Made by a program: the position numbers and the translations under genes. From assembly GCA_017547165.1 (NCBI GenBank), contig JAFYQK010000022.1, positions 24,391 through 88,390 of the forward strand: 64,000 nt of DNA. The letters are read 5' to 3'. Shown here in pieces: positions 44,757 through 53,248 of the stretch. Under the pieces are notes generated by a model. It was not told the origin of the DNA. It saw nothing but the letters and a program-made list of their open reading frames with translations, and did not search any database. The stretch comes from Bacteroidaceae bacterium. GTDB taxonomy: Bacteria; Bacteroidota; Bacteroidia; Bacteroidales; Bacteroidaceae. Within the stretch, counting starts at the first letter, position 1. Every line of letters starts with the position of its first letter.

Positions 44757-45656
44757 ATGAAATATTTTGAGGTAAAATTTACAATCACCCCATCTTTGGA
44801 GGATTTTGCCGATGTCCTGAGTTCTATGTTGGCCGAGGAAGGTTTCGAGGCATTTGAAACAACCCCCGACGGTCTTTTGGCATGGGTGCAACAATCGCAA
44901 TATTCTTCCGAGAGTATAGATTCCATCATCTCCTCGTTTCCTCTCCCTGGAGTGGAGATAAACTATACAACAACCGAGGCACCCGACGAGAATTGGAATC
45001 AGCAATGGGAACAGGAAGGCTTCCGTCCCATCATCCTTAACGATGCCGATGACGAGAATAAGTTGTTGATAGCAATTCACGACATTCATCACACCGACAT
45101 CCCCCAGGCACAATACGACATTCGCATATCACCTCGCCAAGCCTTTGGTACCGGTTCGCACGAGACAACACGAATGATCTTGCGACAACTCCTCTCGCTC
45201 AACCTGACAGAGCGCCATGTTGTTGATGCCGGCACCGGTACCGGTATCCTTGCCATCATGTGCAAGATGCTTGGAGCATCACAAGTCTTTGCCTATGACA
45301 TCGACGAGTGGAGTGTTGAAAATGCCAAAGACAATCTCCTATTAAACAACATTCACTCTACCGTAGAAGTAGCACTTGGAGATAGTTCGGTACTTAACGA
45401 GAAATACGCCCTTGCCACCCCTCAGGAGCTGCCCTCATTGCTCATTGCCAACATCAATCGCAATATTCTCCTGAACGACATACCCGTCTTTGCTCATTGC
45501 CTTTCAAATGGTGGCGAGATGCTCCTTAGCGGATTCTATCAACACGACATCCCCATGCTTCTCGAATCAGCCGCATGCCATGGATTTACCCTCGCACATC
45601 AGTTTAACGATGGCGAATGGGCCATGCTATTATTAAAAAAGGATAAATCCCTTTAA
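44757..45656 (+). CDS. prmA: Ribosomal protein L11 methyltransferase
   Basis: A 299-residue SAM-dependent methyltransferase that trimethylates ribosomal protein L11. ATG 44757 (MKYFEVKFTITPSLEDFADV) is chosen as it begins the family's substrate-binding domain; the earlier in-frame start lies inside the permease gene. SAM motif I is HVVDAGTGTGILAIMCK, and LLIANINRNILL is the NxxxxxL substrate motif; FGTGSHETTRM precedes. The order permease-prmA is tight (31 bases). Confidence 0.93.
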   Translation: MKYFEVKFTITPSLEDFADVLSSMLAEEGFEAFETTPDGLLAWVQQSQYSSESIDSIISSFPLPGVEINYTTTEAPDENWNQQWEQEGFRPIILNDADDENKLLIAIHDIHHTDIPQAQYDIRISPRQAFGTGSHETTRMILRQLLSLNLTERHVVDAGTGTGILAIMCKMLGASQVFAYDIDEWSVENAKDNLLLNNIHSTVEVALGDSSVLNEKYALATPQELPSLLIANINRNILLNDIPVFAHCLSNGGEMLLSGFYQHDIPMLLESAACHGFTLAHQFNDGEWAMLLLKKDKSL

Positions 45657-45754
45657 TAATAGGATAATGCCTATTTCCTATTTGATTAAAGATATATATC
45701 TTTGCTCTTGAGAATCAGAATCAATATTACTAACCCAGTGATTATACTCGATAT

Positions 45755-46984
45755 ATGCAGATGAAACACCTGACATTTATTCTTGGAATATATCTGTTCG
45801 CAATCTGTTCTGTGTCAATGGCTCAGGACGATGACGATTTGTATTTCACCTCAAAGAAAAAGAGTGAAAAGAAGACTCAAAAGGTGGAGGTTATTTTCGA
45901 AGACGAGGAATCGTATGTTTTCGAGGACATCGATGATACCCCTGCTATCACATCCACTCGCGATGTAGACGAATATAATCGTCGTGGTCGAACCACCACC
46001 ACCATCGTTGCCGACACCATGTATGCCGATACGCTCGTTGCCACAAGCTATCAACTATCGCCTCAAAGTCTTTACGATTTAGGTTATGACGAGGGCTATA
46101 CTCAAGGAGTAGAAGATGCCGAAACAATCGACTTCTATTATGGCATGCGCTTGGCTCGTTTCCATGGTTTGCATTATTACGACCCCTGGTATTGGAACAG
46201 AGTTTCCGTAATATACGACCCCTGGTACTACGACCCCTGGTATTACGATCCCTGGTATCGCCCCTATTATTATGGCGGTTGGTATTCGGTAGGATGGGGT
46301 ATAGGCCACTATTGGGGACATAGTTATTTGGATCCTTATTGGCCAGGATACTATCCTCACCATCACCCAAGTCATTACCCCTCTCATCGTCCTCACCATC
46401 CTCACCATCCTTCAAAGCCTGGCACTGGTCATCATTCACCATCTCCTCGCAATAGCGACTATGCTCGCACACGCATAGCCGACAGAAGCACACGAATGGG
46501 AGAAAATTCTAAACGCAATCCTTCAAGCCACGATGCTCGCACCACTCGTACCGACCGAAACGATGGTCGCCCCGATAGAGTAAACAATCGCGAACATGCT
46601 CGTCCCAATCGTGATTATAATCGCACGGAGCGCACCAATACAAGAACCGAGCGTGAGAGCACTCGTCCCAATCGTGATTATAATCGCACGGAGCGCACTA
46701 ATACAAGAACCGAGCGTGAGCGCACTCGTCCCAATCATGAAGGCACTCGCACCGAGCGCACCAATACAAGAACCGAGCGTGAAGGCACTCGCACCGAGCG
46801 CACAAAAGAACGCTCAACTAATCAAAGGGTCGACCGTTCGTCAAGAAGTTCGTCAAGTAGTGTAGGAACAAGTTCTTCTTCACATCGAGGCGGAAGCTTC
46901 ACTCCTCGTAGCGGTGGAGGCGGAGGCCGATCTGGCGGTGGCGGAGTACGCGGTGGCGGTGGCGGAGGTGGTCGCCGAAGATAA
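45755..46984 (+). CDS. Secreted low-complexity protein rich in Tyr/Trp/Pro, Arg and Gly
   Basis: A 409-residue protein with a signal peptide (MKHLTFILGIYLFAICSVSM, then AQDDDDLYF). Three low-complexity parts follow: YDPWYW / YYDPWYYDPWYRPYYYGGWY repeats (about 145-185), a His/Pro/Ser stretch (HHHPSHYPSHRPHHPHHPS), an Arg/Thr/Glu region built from a 21-residue unit (RTERTNTRTERE type; DNA period 63 bases), and a Gly/Arg tail (GGGGGRSGGGGVRGGGGGGG). No catalytic domain. A surface or cell-wall structural role, or binding of nucleic acid or polymer, can only be guessed. It is on the same strand as prmA, 98 bases after it. Confidence 0.75.
   Translation: MQMKHLTFILGIYLFAICSVSMAQDDDDLYFTSKKKSEKKTQKVEVIFEDEESYVFEDIDDTPAITSTRDVDEYNRRGRTTTTIVADTMYADTLVATSYQLSPQSLYDLGYDEGYTQGVEDAETIDFYYGMRLARFHGLHYYDPWYWNRVSVIYDPWYYDPWYYDPWYRPYYYGGWYSVGWGIGHYWGHSYLDPYWPGYYPHHHPSHYPSHRPHHPHHPSKPGTGHHSPSPRNSDYARTRIADRSTRMGENSKRNPSSHDARTTRTDRNDGRPDRVNNREHARPNRDYNRTERTNTRTERESTRPNRDYNRTERTNTRTERERTRPNHEGTRTERTNTRTEREGTRTERTKERSTNQRVDRSSRSSSSSVGTSSSSHRGGSFTPRSGGGGGRSGGGGVRGGGGGGGRRR
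46601..46803 (+). repeat. 63-base tandem repeat within the Arg-rich gene
   Basis: Units starting CGTCCCAATCGTGATTATAA recur at 46601, 46664 and 46727, exactly 63 bases apart; the first two are nearly identical and the third diverges. The in-frame period (21 codons) lets copy number change without frameshift. Confidence 0.8.
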
Positions 46985-47226
46985 CCTCATCCTTCACCCC
47001 CCCCCCCGATATCACTTTCCAGCCTTTGGCATTCACCTTTCGGCCATAGAATGAATCCCTTCCCTTATTCTTGATGCCATAGAATGAATCCCTACCCCCA
47101 GTAGAGAGATAACCTCATCCTTCACATCCCGACTTCATCGTGTGACCCCTTTCCTTGTTGATTGTTCTGCAATAGATAGAGTCATCCTACACTAAATACA
47201 TACCAATAAAACATATCATCCAGTTT
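46985..47226. repeat. Intergenic stretch with direct repeats and a C11 run
   Basis: GATAACCTCATCCTTCAC occurs at 46980-46997 and again at 47108-47125, and GCCATAGAATGAATCCCT twice at about 47043 and 47076. A run of 11 C lies at 46997-47007 just after the stop of the Gly-rich gene. No gene seen. Confidence 0.6.
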
Positions 47227-48777
47227 ATGAAGAAGATATTAACCCTATGCCTTTTATGTCTGGGTATTCAGGCTTCGGCACAAGATCCATATTTTAATCA
47301 CACCATCGTAAACTCCTCCGATGTCTTTGGTACCTCTCGATATGTTTCTATGGGTGGCGCCATGGGTGCACTCGGAGCCGACATCTCCACCATAGGCACC
47401 AACCCAGCCGGTATATCCATGATTTCCAAGAACGAGGTTTCTCTAACAGCTGGAGTATCGTGGTTGTCCGACAACTCGGCAAGCGATTTTTCTAAAACAA
47501 CCTTTGCCAAGTTCGACCAGATAGGTGCCGTAGCTTCCTTCAAACTCGATGGCAAGGTGCGAAATGTCAACCTGGCTTTCAACTATCAGAAGAAGGCCGA
47601 TTACAACAGAGCCTTCTTTGGCGAAACAACCACCAAGGCATCGTGGGTCGACCAACTCTGCGGTTTGGCCGATGCGGCATATTATTACAGAGACGACCTC
47701 TATGGCGATCCCCATACCTACAACTACACCCTCTATGGATTGATGGACAAGTCAGGCCTCCTCAACGTGCCAATAGCGAAGAGTCCTACCGACTACAACA
47801 ACACTCTGTCCACCACATCTGGTGCTCTCAATAGCTATGAGTTCAATATCAGCACCAATATCGACAACCGCTATTTCCTTGGATTTACTCTTGGTTTCGA
47901 CAACCTGAACTATAATCGTATGACCGACTATTTCGAGTATCGTACGGGTACCGACAATTCCGTTCAGGATTTCTTCTACAACAACCACCAGCGTGTTTCC
48001 GGTTCGGGCTTCAATCTCAAGTTCGGTGCCATTGTTCGTCCCATCGAGTCAAGTTCCTTCCGCATAGGTTTTACCATAGAAACTCCCACATGGTACAAAC
48101 TAAAGTATATCGACGACCAGTTCCTAGAGACCATGTACGATGATTATGGAAAGTACATCCCCTCCAACCTTCCAACTTATCAGCACTATGTCTACGACCT
48201 TTCCGACTCCTACATCAACTATCTCGAATACAAGATAACCACACCCTGGAAGGTACGTGCCCAGATGGGAAGCACCATCTCCACCAACTTTGCTTGGGGA
48301 GCCGAATATGAGTATGCCAACTACTCTGGCACAACCATGAAATACCCCGGCTCTTATGGTTCTACCGTTTCCGACGAAGCCTTCAATTTCGAAACCCAAA
48401 ACATCTTCAAACCCCAGCATACATTCAGAGCAGGTATGGAGTTCAAACCCATATCCTCACTCTCGCTTCGTGCCGGTTACAATTACATCACCACGGCAAC
48501 CATGCCCGATGCTTCATGGGATCCCTATTGGGTTGATTCTGCTCTGGCATATCCCACAGGTTTTGATTATATGAATCTCTCCGACACACATATTATAACA
48601 TGTGGTTTGGGCTATCGCTACAAGTGGTTCTTTGCCGATGTTGCCTACAAATATCGCAAACAGTCGGGAGAGTATTTCGCCTTCAATCCCGATTATAGCA
48701 CAGATGCTACTATGTCTGCAATCCCCGTCGACCTCTCCTCCCATAGCTTGACGGCAACCATTGGCGTACGCTTCTAA
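47227..48777 (+). CDS. Outer membrane transport protein, FadL/OmpP1 family
   Basis: A 516-residue beta-barrel protein with signal peptide MKKILTLCLLCLGIQASAQD. The start of the mature part (SRYVSMGGAMGALGADISTI, then GTNPAGISMISK) is the N-terminal hatch typical of OmpP1/FadL/TodX proteins, which move long-chain fatty acids or hydrophobic compounds across the outer membrane. Many alternating beta strands rich in Tyr/Asp follow, and the protein ends with SLTATIGVRF, a C-terminal Phe barrel signal. It is often annotated as a hemin receptor in Bacteroidales, but the visible pattern is FadL-like. Confidence 0.88.
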   Translation: MKKILTLCLLCLGIQASAQDPYFNHTIVNSSDVFGTSRYVSMGGAMGALGADISTIGTNPAGISMISKNEVSLTAGVSWLSDNSASDFSKTTFAKFDQIGAVASFKLDGKVRNVNLAFNYQKKADYNRAFFGETTTKASWVDQLCGLADAAYYYRDDLYGDPHTYNYTLYGLMDKSGLLNVPIAKSPTDYNNTLSTTSGALNSYEFNISTNIDNRYFLGFTLGFDNLNYNRMTDYFEYRTGTDNSVQDFFYNNHQRVSGSGFNLKFGAIVRPIESSSFRIGFTIETPTWYKLKYIDDQFLETMYDDYGKYIPSNLPTYQHYVYDLSDSYINYLEYKITTPWKVRAQMGSTISTNFAWGAEYEYANYSGTTMKYPGSYGSTVSDEAFNFETQNIFKPQHTFRAGMEFKPISSLSLRAGYNYITTATMPDASWDPYWVDSALAYPTGFDYMNLSDTHIITCGLGYRYKWFFADVAYKYRKQSGEYFAFNPDYSTDATMSAIPVDLSSHSLTATIGVRF

Positions 48778-48804
48778 TCAGCTCGTATTCTATATTATAA
48801 CATA

Positions 48805-48833
48805 AAGCCCTTAAAGTCAAACTTTAGGGGCTT
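48805..48833. terminator. Bidirectional terminator between the FadL-like gene and mfd
   Basis: AAGCCCTTAAAG and CTTTAGGGGCTT pair with one G-U pair around TCAAA; a T-rich tract follows on the plus strand. It lies between the convergent stops at 48777 and 48861. Confidence 0.75.
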
Positions 48834-48860
48834 CATTGTTTTTAACCCAAATCTGTCATC

Positions 48861-51800
48861 TCAATCCACCTCAATCGATGCAATGCTTTCGAGTATATTC
48901 GTTGCCTGTTCTATGTTGCTGATGTTGCTTATGTTAAAGAACTTATGCCCATTTCGCACCCCTAATTGGCAATTGGCGAGGTTCACAGTGCAATATGCAA
49001 CAATTTGTCCGAAAGCCTTGCTTTGGTAGTACGGACTTTCTTCCGATTGCACAAAATACAACCTCATCTGTCTGTTCTTCAGTATTAGTCGCTCAGCTCC
49101 TAACTGCTTGCCAAGTCGGCGCAATCGCACCAGGTCGCACAATGCTTCTGCCTCCTTTGGCATAGGACCGAAGCGGTCTTTCAAACGAGTGCGGAAAGCC
49201 TCTATCTGGTGATCCTGTTCCATCTGGTCAAGTTCTCGATACAGAAGCATGCGCTCGCTGCTCGTAGGCACATAACTCTCGGGCAGATGTGCTTGCAGGT
49301 CGGTCTCCAACTGGCACTCGTCGATAAACTCCGAGGCATCCCTCGTCAGTCTCTCATTCGCCTCCTGCTCGTACAAATCCTTAAACTCCTCGTTGCGCAA
49401 TTCCTTCACCGCCTCGGAGAGAATCTTCTGGTAAGTCTCATAACCCAGGTCGGCAATGAAACCGCTCTGCTCGGCACCAAGCATGTTTCCGGCACCACGG
49501 ATGTCCAAATCCTGCATAGCAATGTGTATGCCACTTCCCAGGTCGGAGAAAGTTTCTATGGCCTGCAAGCGTCGGCGTGCCTCCGGATTGAGCCCCGACA
49601 TCGGTGGAGCCAACAGATAGCAGAACGCCTTTCGGTTGCTTCGTCCCACACGGCCACGCATCTGGTGCAGGTCTGACAAACCGAAGTTCTGAGCCGAGCA
49701 CACTACTATGGTGTTGGCATTTGGAATGTCAATACCACTCTCTATTATTGTGGTGGAGATAAGCACATCGTAGTCGTGGTTCACGAAGCCCAGGATTATC
49801 TCCTCCAATTTCTCGGGCGACATCTGTCCGTGTCCCGTTACCACACGAGCATCAGGCACATACTTGCGCACTATGCTCTCCAGTTCGGGTAGCGACGATA
49901 TGCGGTTCGACACTATGTATACCTGCCCATTTCGACTCATCTCAAAACCCACGGCCTCGGCTATCACCTCGCTCGAGAAGGTGCACACCTGTGTCTGTAT
50001 GGGGTATCGGTTGGGTGGGGGAGTCTGTATCACGCTCAAGTCTCTTGCCCCCATCAGCGAGAATTGCAAGGTGCGAGGTATTGGTGTTGCCGTCAGCGTC
50101 AAGGTGTCCACGTTTGTCTTCATCTGACGAAGTTTCTCTTTGGTAGAGACACCAAACTTCTGCTCCTCGTCGATTATCAGCAAGCCAAGATCCTGAAACT
50201 TCACCGCCTTGCCAATCAAACGGTGCGTACCTATAATGATGTTTATCTTTCCGTCCTGCAAGTCGGCAAGCAACTCCCTTGTGTCCTTTGCCGAGCGAGC
50301 ACGCGAGAGGTAATCCACACGCACGGGCATGTCCTTCAGTCTCGAGGTAAAGGTGCGATAGTGCTGATATGCCAGCACCGTGGTAGGTACCAGCACCGCC
50401 ACCTGCTTGCCATCCGTGGCAGCCTTGAAGGCCGCGCGTATTGCCACCTCCGTCTTGCCAAAGCCCACATCGCCACACACCAGTCGGTCCATAGGTCGTT
50501 TCCTCTCCATATCGCTCTTCACCTCCTGAGTTGCCCTCAGCTGGTCAGGCGTGTCTTCGTAAAGGAACGAAGCCTCCAACTCCGTCTGCAAGTATGTGTC
50601 GGGCGAGAACTGGAAGCCCTCCTCCTGCCTTCGTTTGCTATACAAGCGTATTAGGTCGCGAGCAATATCCTTTATCTTGCTCTTCGTCCTCTCCTTCAGG
50701 TTCTCCCAGGCCCTTCCGCCCAGTTTGTTCACCTTCGGAGCCACACCATCCTGCCCTTTGTATTTCGACACCTTGTGCAAGGCATGTATGGAGACATATA
50801 TGATACCACCGTTCTCGTAGTTTATGCGTATTTTCTCCACCATACGCTCACCCTCGGGTATGGTAACCAAACCACCGAACCGACCCACACCATGGTCAAT
50901 ATGTACCACATAGTCACCCAGTTGGAACTGCTGAATCTCCTTCAGCGTCAAAGCCATCTTGCCCTTTCGAGCATGCTCCGAGCGAAGGTTGTACTTGTGG
51001 AAACGGTCAAATATCTGGTGGTCGGTGAAGACAACCAGTTTGCGGTCGTGATCCACGAAACCCTCGTGCAAGGTCTTCTCCACCGCCTTGAAGCGAATGC
51101 CCAGTTGCATGTCGTGGAAGATGCTCTCCAGACGGTCCGTCTGCTTCGTGCTGTCCGCCAATATGTATATGTCGTACTCCTCTTGCTGATAGCGTAATAG
51201 TTCGCGAGTGAGCAAATTGAAATTCTTGTGGAACACGGGTTGAGGGCTGATGCCGAACGACAGGTTAGCCCCTCCCGTACTTGCCGTGCCAAGCAATATC
51301 GTTCTGAAGTCCAGCAAGCGATGTCTGAATTTGTCGGGTTCCGTCAGTATCTGCTCGCGCACCAGTTTCTCCGACACCTCTCCGTCAGCACCGCCTTCCT
51401 CCATCTCCATTATACGAGCCGACAAAGAGAACCCCTCCTGCCATATGCGCTCCACCTCGTCGCAAAGGAAAGCACGGTCGCGCATCACCAACCATGTCCT
51501 CTCGGGCAGAAACTCCAGTATGCTTATGCGCTCACCCTCGTTCTGTGCCAGCTCCGGCACTATGCGCACCTCCTGCAGGCGTTCCACCGACAATTGGCTC
51601 TGCACATCAAAAGTACGGATGCTATCTATCTCATCTCCGAAAAAGTCTATACGATAGGGATGCTCGCACGAGAAGCTATATACATCCACCAGCGAGCCAC
51701 GCACGGCAAACTGTCCAGGCTCGTAGACATAATCCGTTCGGCGAAATCCCTGTTCCATCAGCCTCTTCTGCAAAACCTTAATGTCCAGACAATCGCCCAC

Positions 51801-52349
51801 GGCAAGCCCTATGGTATGCTCCTGCAACTCCCTCTTGCTCACCACCCGTTCAGTCAGAGCCTCCGGATATGTGACGATGAAGAGGTGAGAGGTGAGAGGT
51901 GAGCGGTGAGAGGTGAGCGGAGAGCGGTGAGCGGATGAGTTGTAGTTTTCGTTTACCGTTTTAACCATTAATCCCGCTTCGCGGTCTTTTCCGTTCGTCA
52001 GCGCCGACAAGGCATCCGTACGCAATATCTCATTTCCAGCATCCCTCTGACCATATTTCACCGCACGGCGGAAACTACTTGGCAGAAAGCACACATGCTC
52101 CGTGCCCAGTATCTGTGTCATGTCGTGATAGAAGTATCCAGCCTGCTCCTCGTCGTCCATAACAAACAGGTAGGGTTGGGTTAGAGCCTCCGGGCACTTC
52201 TCCGTCAGAGCCGAGAACATCACCGGTGCAGCACTTGCCACCAGTCCCTCCAGCCTTATCTCCCTCGTACCCTCGTCCATAAGCAAACGCCCCATGGCCT
52301 TCACCTTGGGCGAGCGTCCTATCAGAGCCTGAAGTTTCTGTATTTCCAT
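48861..52349 (-). CDS. mfd: Transcription-repair coupling factor
   Basis: A 1162-residue ATPase that removes stalled RNA polymerase and recruits UvrA. A UvrB-like N-terminal part, the polymerase-interaction domain (FQLGDYVVHIDHGVGRFGGL), helicase motor (VCGDVGFGKTEVAIRAA, LLIIDEEQKFGV, SATTIIESGIDIPNANT-like LISTTIIESGIDIPNANTIV), and the TRCF C-domain are all present. Residues 138-155 (SSAHRSPLTSHRSPLTSH) are encoded by the GGTGAG-type repeat (51882-51939) and are absent from the normal protein; they lie in a loop between two strands before FIVTYPEALTERVV. The frame stays open, so the protein is probably functional. Confidence 0.95.
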   Translation of the reverse strand: MEIQKLQALIGRSPKVKAMGRLLMDEGTREIRLEGLVASAAPVMFSALTEKCPEALTQPYLFVMDDEEQAGYFYHDMTQILGTEHVCFLPSSFRRAVKYGQRDAGNEILRTDALSALTNGKDREAGLMVKTVNENYNSSAHRSPLTSHRSPLTSHLFIVTYPEALTERVVSKRELQEHTIGLAVGDCLDIKVLQKRLMEQGFRRTDYVYEPGQFAVRGSLVDVYSFSCEHPYRIDFFGDEIDSIRTFDVQSQLSVERLQEVRIVPELAQNEGERISILEFLPERTWLVMRDRAFLCDEVERIWQEGFSLSARIMEMEEGGADGEVSEKLVREQILTEPDKFRHRLLDFRTILLGTASTGGANLSFGISPQPVFHKNFNLLTRELLRYQQEEYDIYILADSTKQTDRLESIFHDMQLGIRFKAVEKTLHEGFVDHDRKLVVFTDHQIFDRFHKYNLRSEHARKGKMALTLKEIQQFQLGDYVVHIDHGVGRFGGLVTIPEGERMVEKIRINYENGGIIYVSIHALHKVSKYKGQDGVAPKVNKLGGRAWENLKERTKSKIKDIARDLIRLYSKRRQEEGFQFSPDTYLQTELEASFLYEDTPDQLRATQEVKSDMERKRPMDRLVCGDVGFGKTEVAIRAAFKAATDGKQVAVLVPTTVLAYQHYRTFTSRLKDMPVRVDYLSRARSAKDTRELLADLQDGKINIIIGTHRLIGKAVKFQDLGLLIIDEEQKFGVSTKEKLRQMKTNVDTLTLTATPIPRTLQFSLMGARDLSVIQTPPPNRYPIQTQVCTFSSEVIAEAVGFEMSRNGQVYIVSNRISSLPELESIVRKYVPDARVVTGHGQMSPEKLEEIILGFVNHDYDVLISTTIIESGIDIPNANTIVVCSAQNFGLSDLHQMRGRVGRSNRKAFCYLLAPPMSGLNPEARRRLQAIETFSDLGSGIHIAMQDLDIRGAGNMLGAEQSGFIADLGYETYQKILSEAVKELRNEEFKDLYEQEANERLTRDASEFIDECQLETDLQAHLPESYVPTSSERMLLYRELDQMEQDHQIEAFRTRLKDRFGPMPKEAEALCDLVRLRRLGKQLGAERLILKNRQMRLYFVQSEESPYYQSKAFGQIVAYCTVNLANCQLGVRNGHKFFNISNISNIEQATNILESIASIEVD
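51882..51939 (-). repeat. GGTGAG-rich dispersed repeat inside mfd, copy 2
   Basis: Plus strand reads tandem GGTGAGAG / GGTGAGCG units ending in GCGGATGAG, the same pattern and end as 31222-31283. It is translated on the minus strand as RSPLTSH repeats. Confidence 0.75.
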
Positions 52350-52365
52350 ATATTGATATGATATT

Positions 52366-52560
52366 TTATAACTCGCATTTCACCACCCACTTGCCATTGC
52401 GCTTGCCATTCTCTCCATCGAGAAGTCCTTGCTCTACAAGTGCAGGAGTCATACGCCTGACCGTTCTTTCCGATTCTCCTATATGCTGGGCAATCTCCAT
52501 TTGTGTTGCACCAGGATTTCCTTCACAAAGCGAAAAAGAACCAGTTCATCAAGATTACAA
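52366..52560 (-). pseudogene. Remnant of a winged-helix DNA-binding domain (AlbA_2/ATP-binding regulator C-terminus)
   Basis: The minus strand between 52500 and 52366 translates as MEIAQHIGESERTVRRMTPA, then LVEQGLLDGENGKRNGKWVV and KCEL with a stop. GESERTVRR..ALVEQGLL...GKRNGKWVV is the winged helix found at the end of many AlbA_2 / DUF4325-like ATP-binding regulators. Upstream a second frame (LDELVLFRFVKE) carries on the homology with a shift of one base, and no full-length gene is present, so it appears as a frameshifted fragment. It lies just before mfd (17 bases). Confidence 0.5.
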
Positions 52561-52593
52561 TTCAAAGTGCATCCAAAGTGCACTATATTATTT

Positions 52594-52977
52594 TTATTCC
52601 TTAAGTAGTTTTATCACCTCCACATCAGCCGGCAACCATTCCACATCATCAAGAGTTTCTTTGCTGAGCCATTGGGCAGATTTATGTTCGCGCAAGTCAA
52701 TCTCCCCATTAGAGATGCGGCACATAAAGCAAAGCATCGAGAGGTGAAACTTAGGGTAGTCATACTCCACCGTGCAGAGCAGATTCTCCACCGCTATCTC
52801 CACACCCAGTTCCTCCATTATCTCGCGCCTCAGCGCCACCTCTGGGCCTTCCCCAGGCTCTATCTTTCCCCCAGGGAACTCCCACCATCCCTCATACTCG
52901 CCATACCCCCTCTGAGTAGCCAGGATACGCTTCTCCTCATCAAGGATTATAGCAGCTACGACGTTTATTGTTTTCAT
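52594..52977 (-). CDS. Nudix hydrolase, MutT-like
   Basis: A 127-residue Nudix enzyme. The Nudix box is complete: GKIEPGEGPEVALRREIMEE followed by LGV (GX5EX7REUXEEXGU). ILATQRGYGEYEGWWEFPGG is the typical MutT opening. MutT removes 8-oxo-dGTP and similar damaged nucleotides, but other Nudix enzymes share this pattern, so the substrate is only probable. It ends 33 bases before the winged-helix remnant, so the sequence between them has no other gene. Confidence 0.9.
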   Translation of the reverse strand: MKTINVVAAIILDEEKRILATQRGYGEYEGWWEFPGGKIEPGEGPEVALRREIMEELGVEIAVENLLCTVEYDYPKFHLSMLCFMCRISNGEIDLREHKSAQWLSKETLDDVEWLPADVEVIKLLKE

Positions 52978-52986
52978 AGGGTGTTA

Positions 52987-53154
52987 TTATTTGAGGCCTT
53001 TAATATTTTCGTTTTCTGGGATAATACTTGTTGGGGTGCTTGTTGGGGTACTTGTTGGGGTGCTTGTTGGGGTGCTTGTTGGGGTAGGGCCATCAAGTAA
53101 CTCTTTTGCCTTGATATGAAGATACCTGTTCATGAGAACATTTTCTTCGCCCAT
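52987..53154 (-). pseudogene. Fragment with a Pro-Thr-Ser-Thr repeat tail
   Basis: The frame from ATG 53154 reads MGEENVLMNRYLHIKAKELL, DG, then five TPTS units and IIPENENIKGLK, with two stop codons. Codons just upstream in the same frame also look protein-like (HLERFFRN), up to a stop near 53225, so the true gene was longer and has lost its beginning. The repeat is a flexible linker such as those in AlbA_2 regulators, and it may have belonged to the same lost gene as the winged-helix remnant, but that is inference. It lies after the Fic gene. Confidence 0.45.
53026..53085 (+). repeat. 12-base tandem repeat, five units
   Basis: ACTTGTTGGGGT and GCTTGTTGGGGT repeated head to tail five times. 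On the minus strand it codes Pro-Thr-Ser-Thr units. The first base of each unit alternates A/G. Confidence 0.9.
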
Positions 53155-53248
53155 CAAAAGGTTGCGGAAAAAGCGTTCAAGATGAATAGTTTTTTTTCAT
53201 ATAAATCCACATCATTTTAATGTTATCACATATTTTCATGGCTAATTT

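Noticed and set aside
53026-53085. CRISPR-like tandem units
   Set aside because: Units are 12 bases with no spacers and keep a reading frame; it is a coding minisatellite. No cas genes are present.
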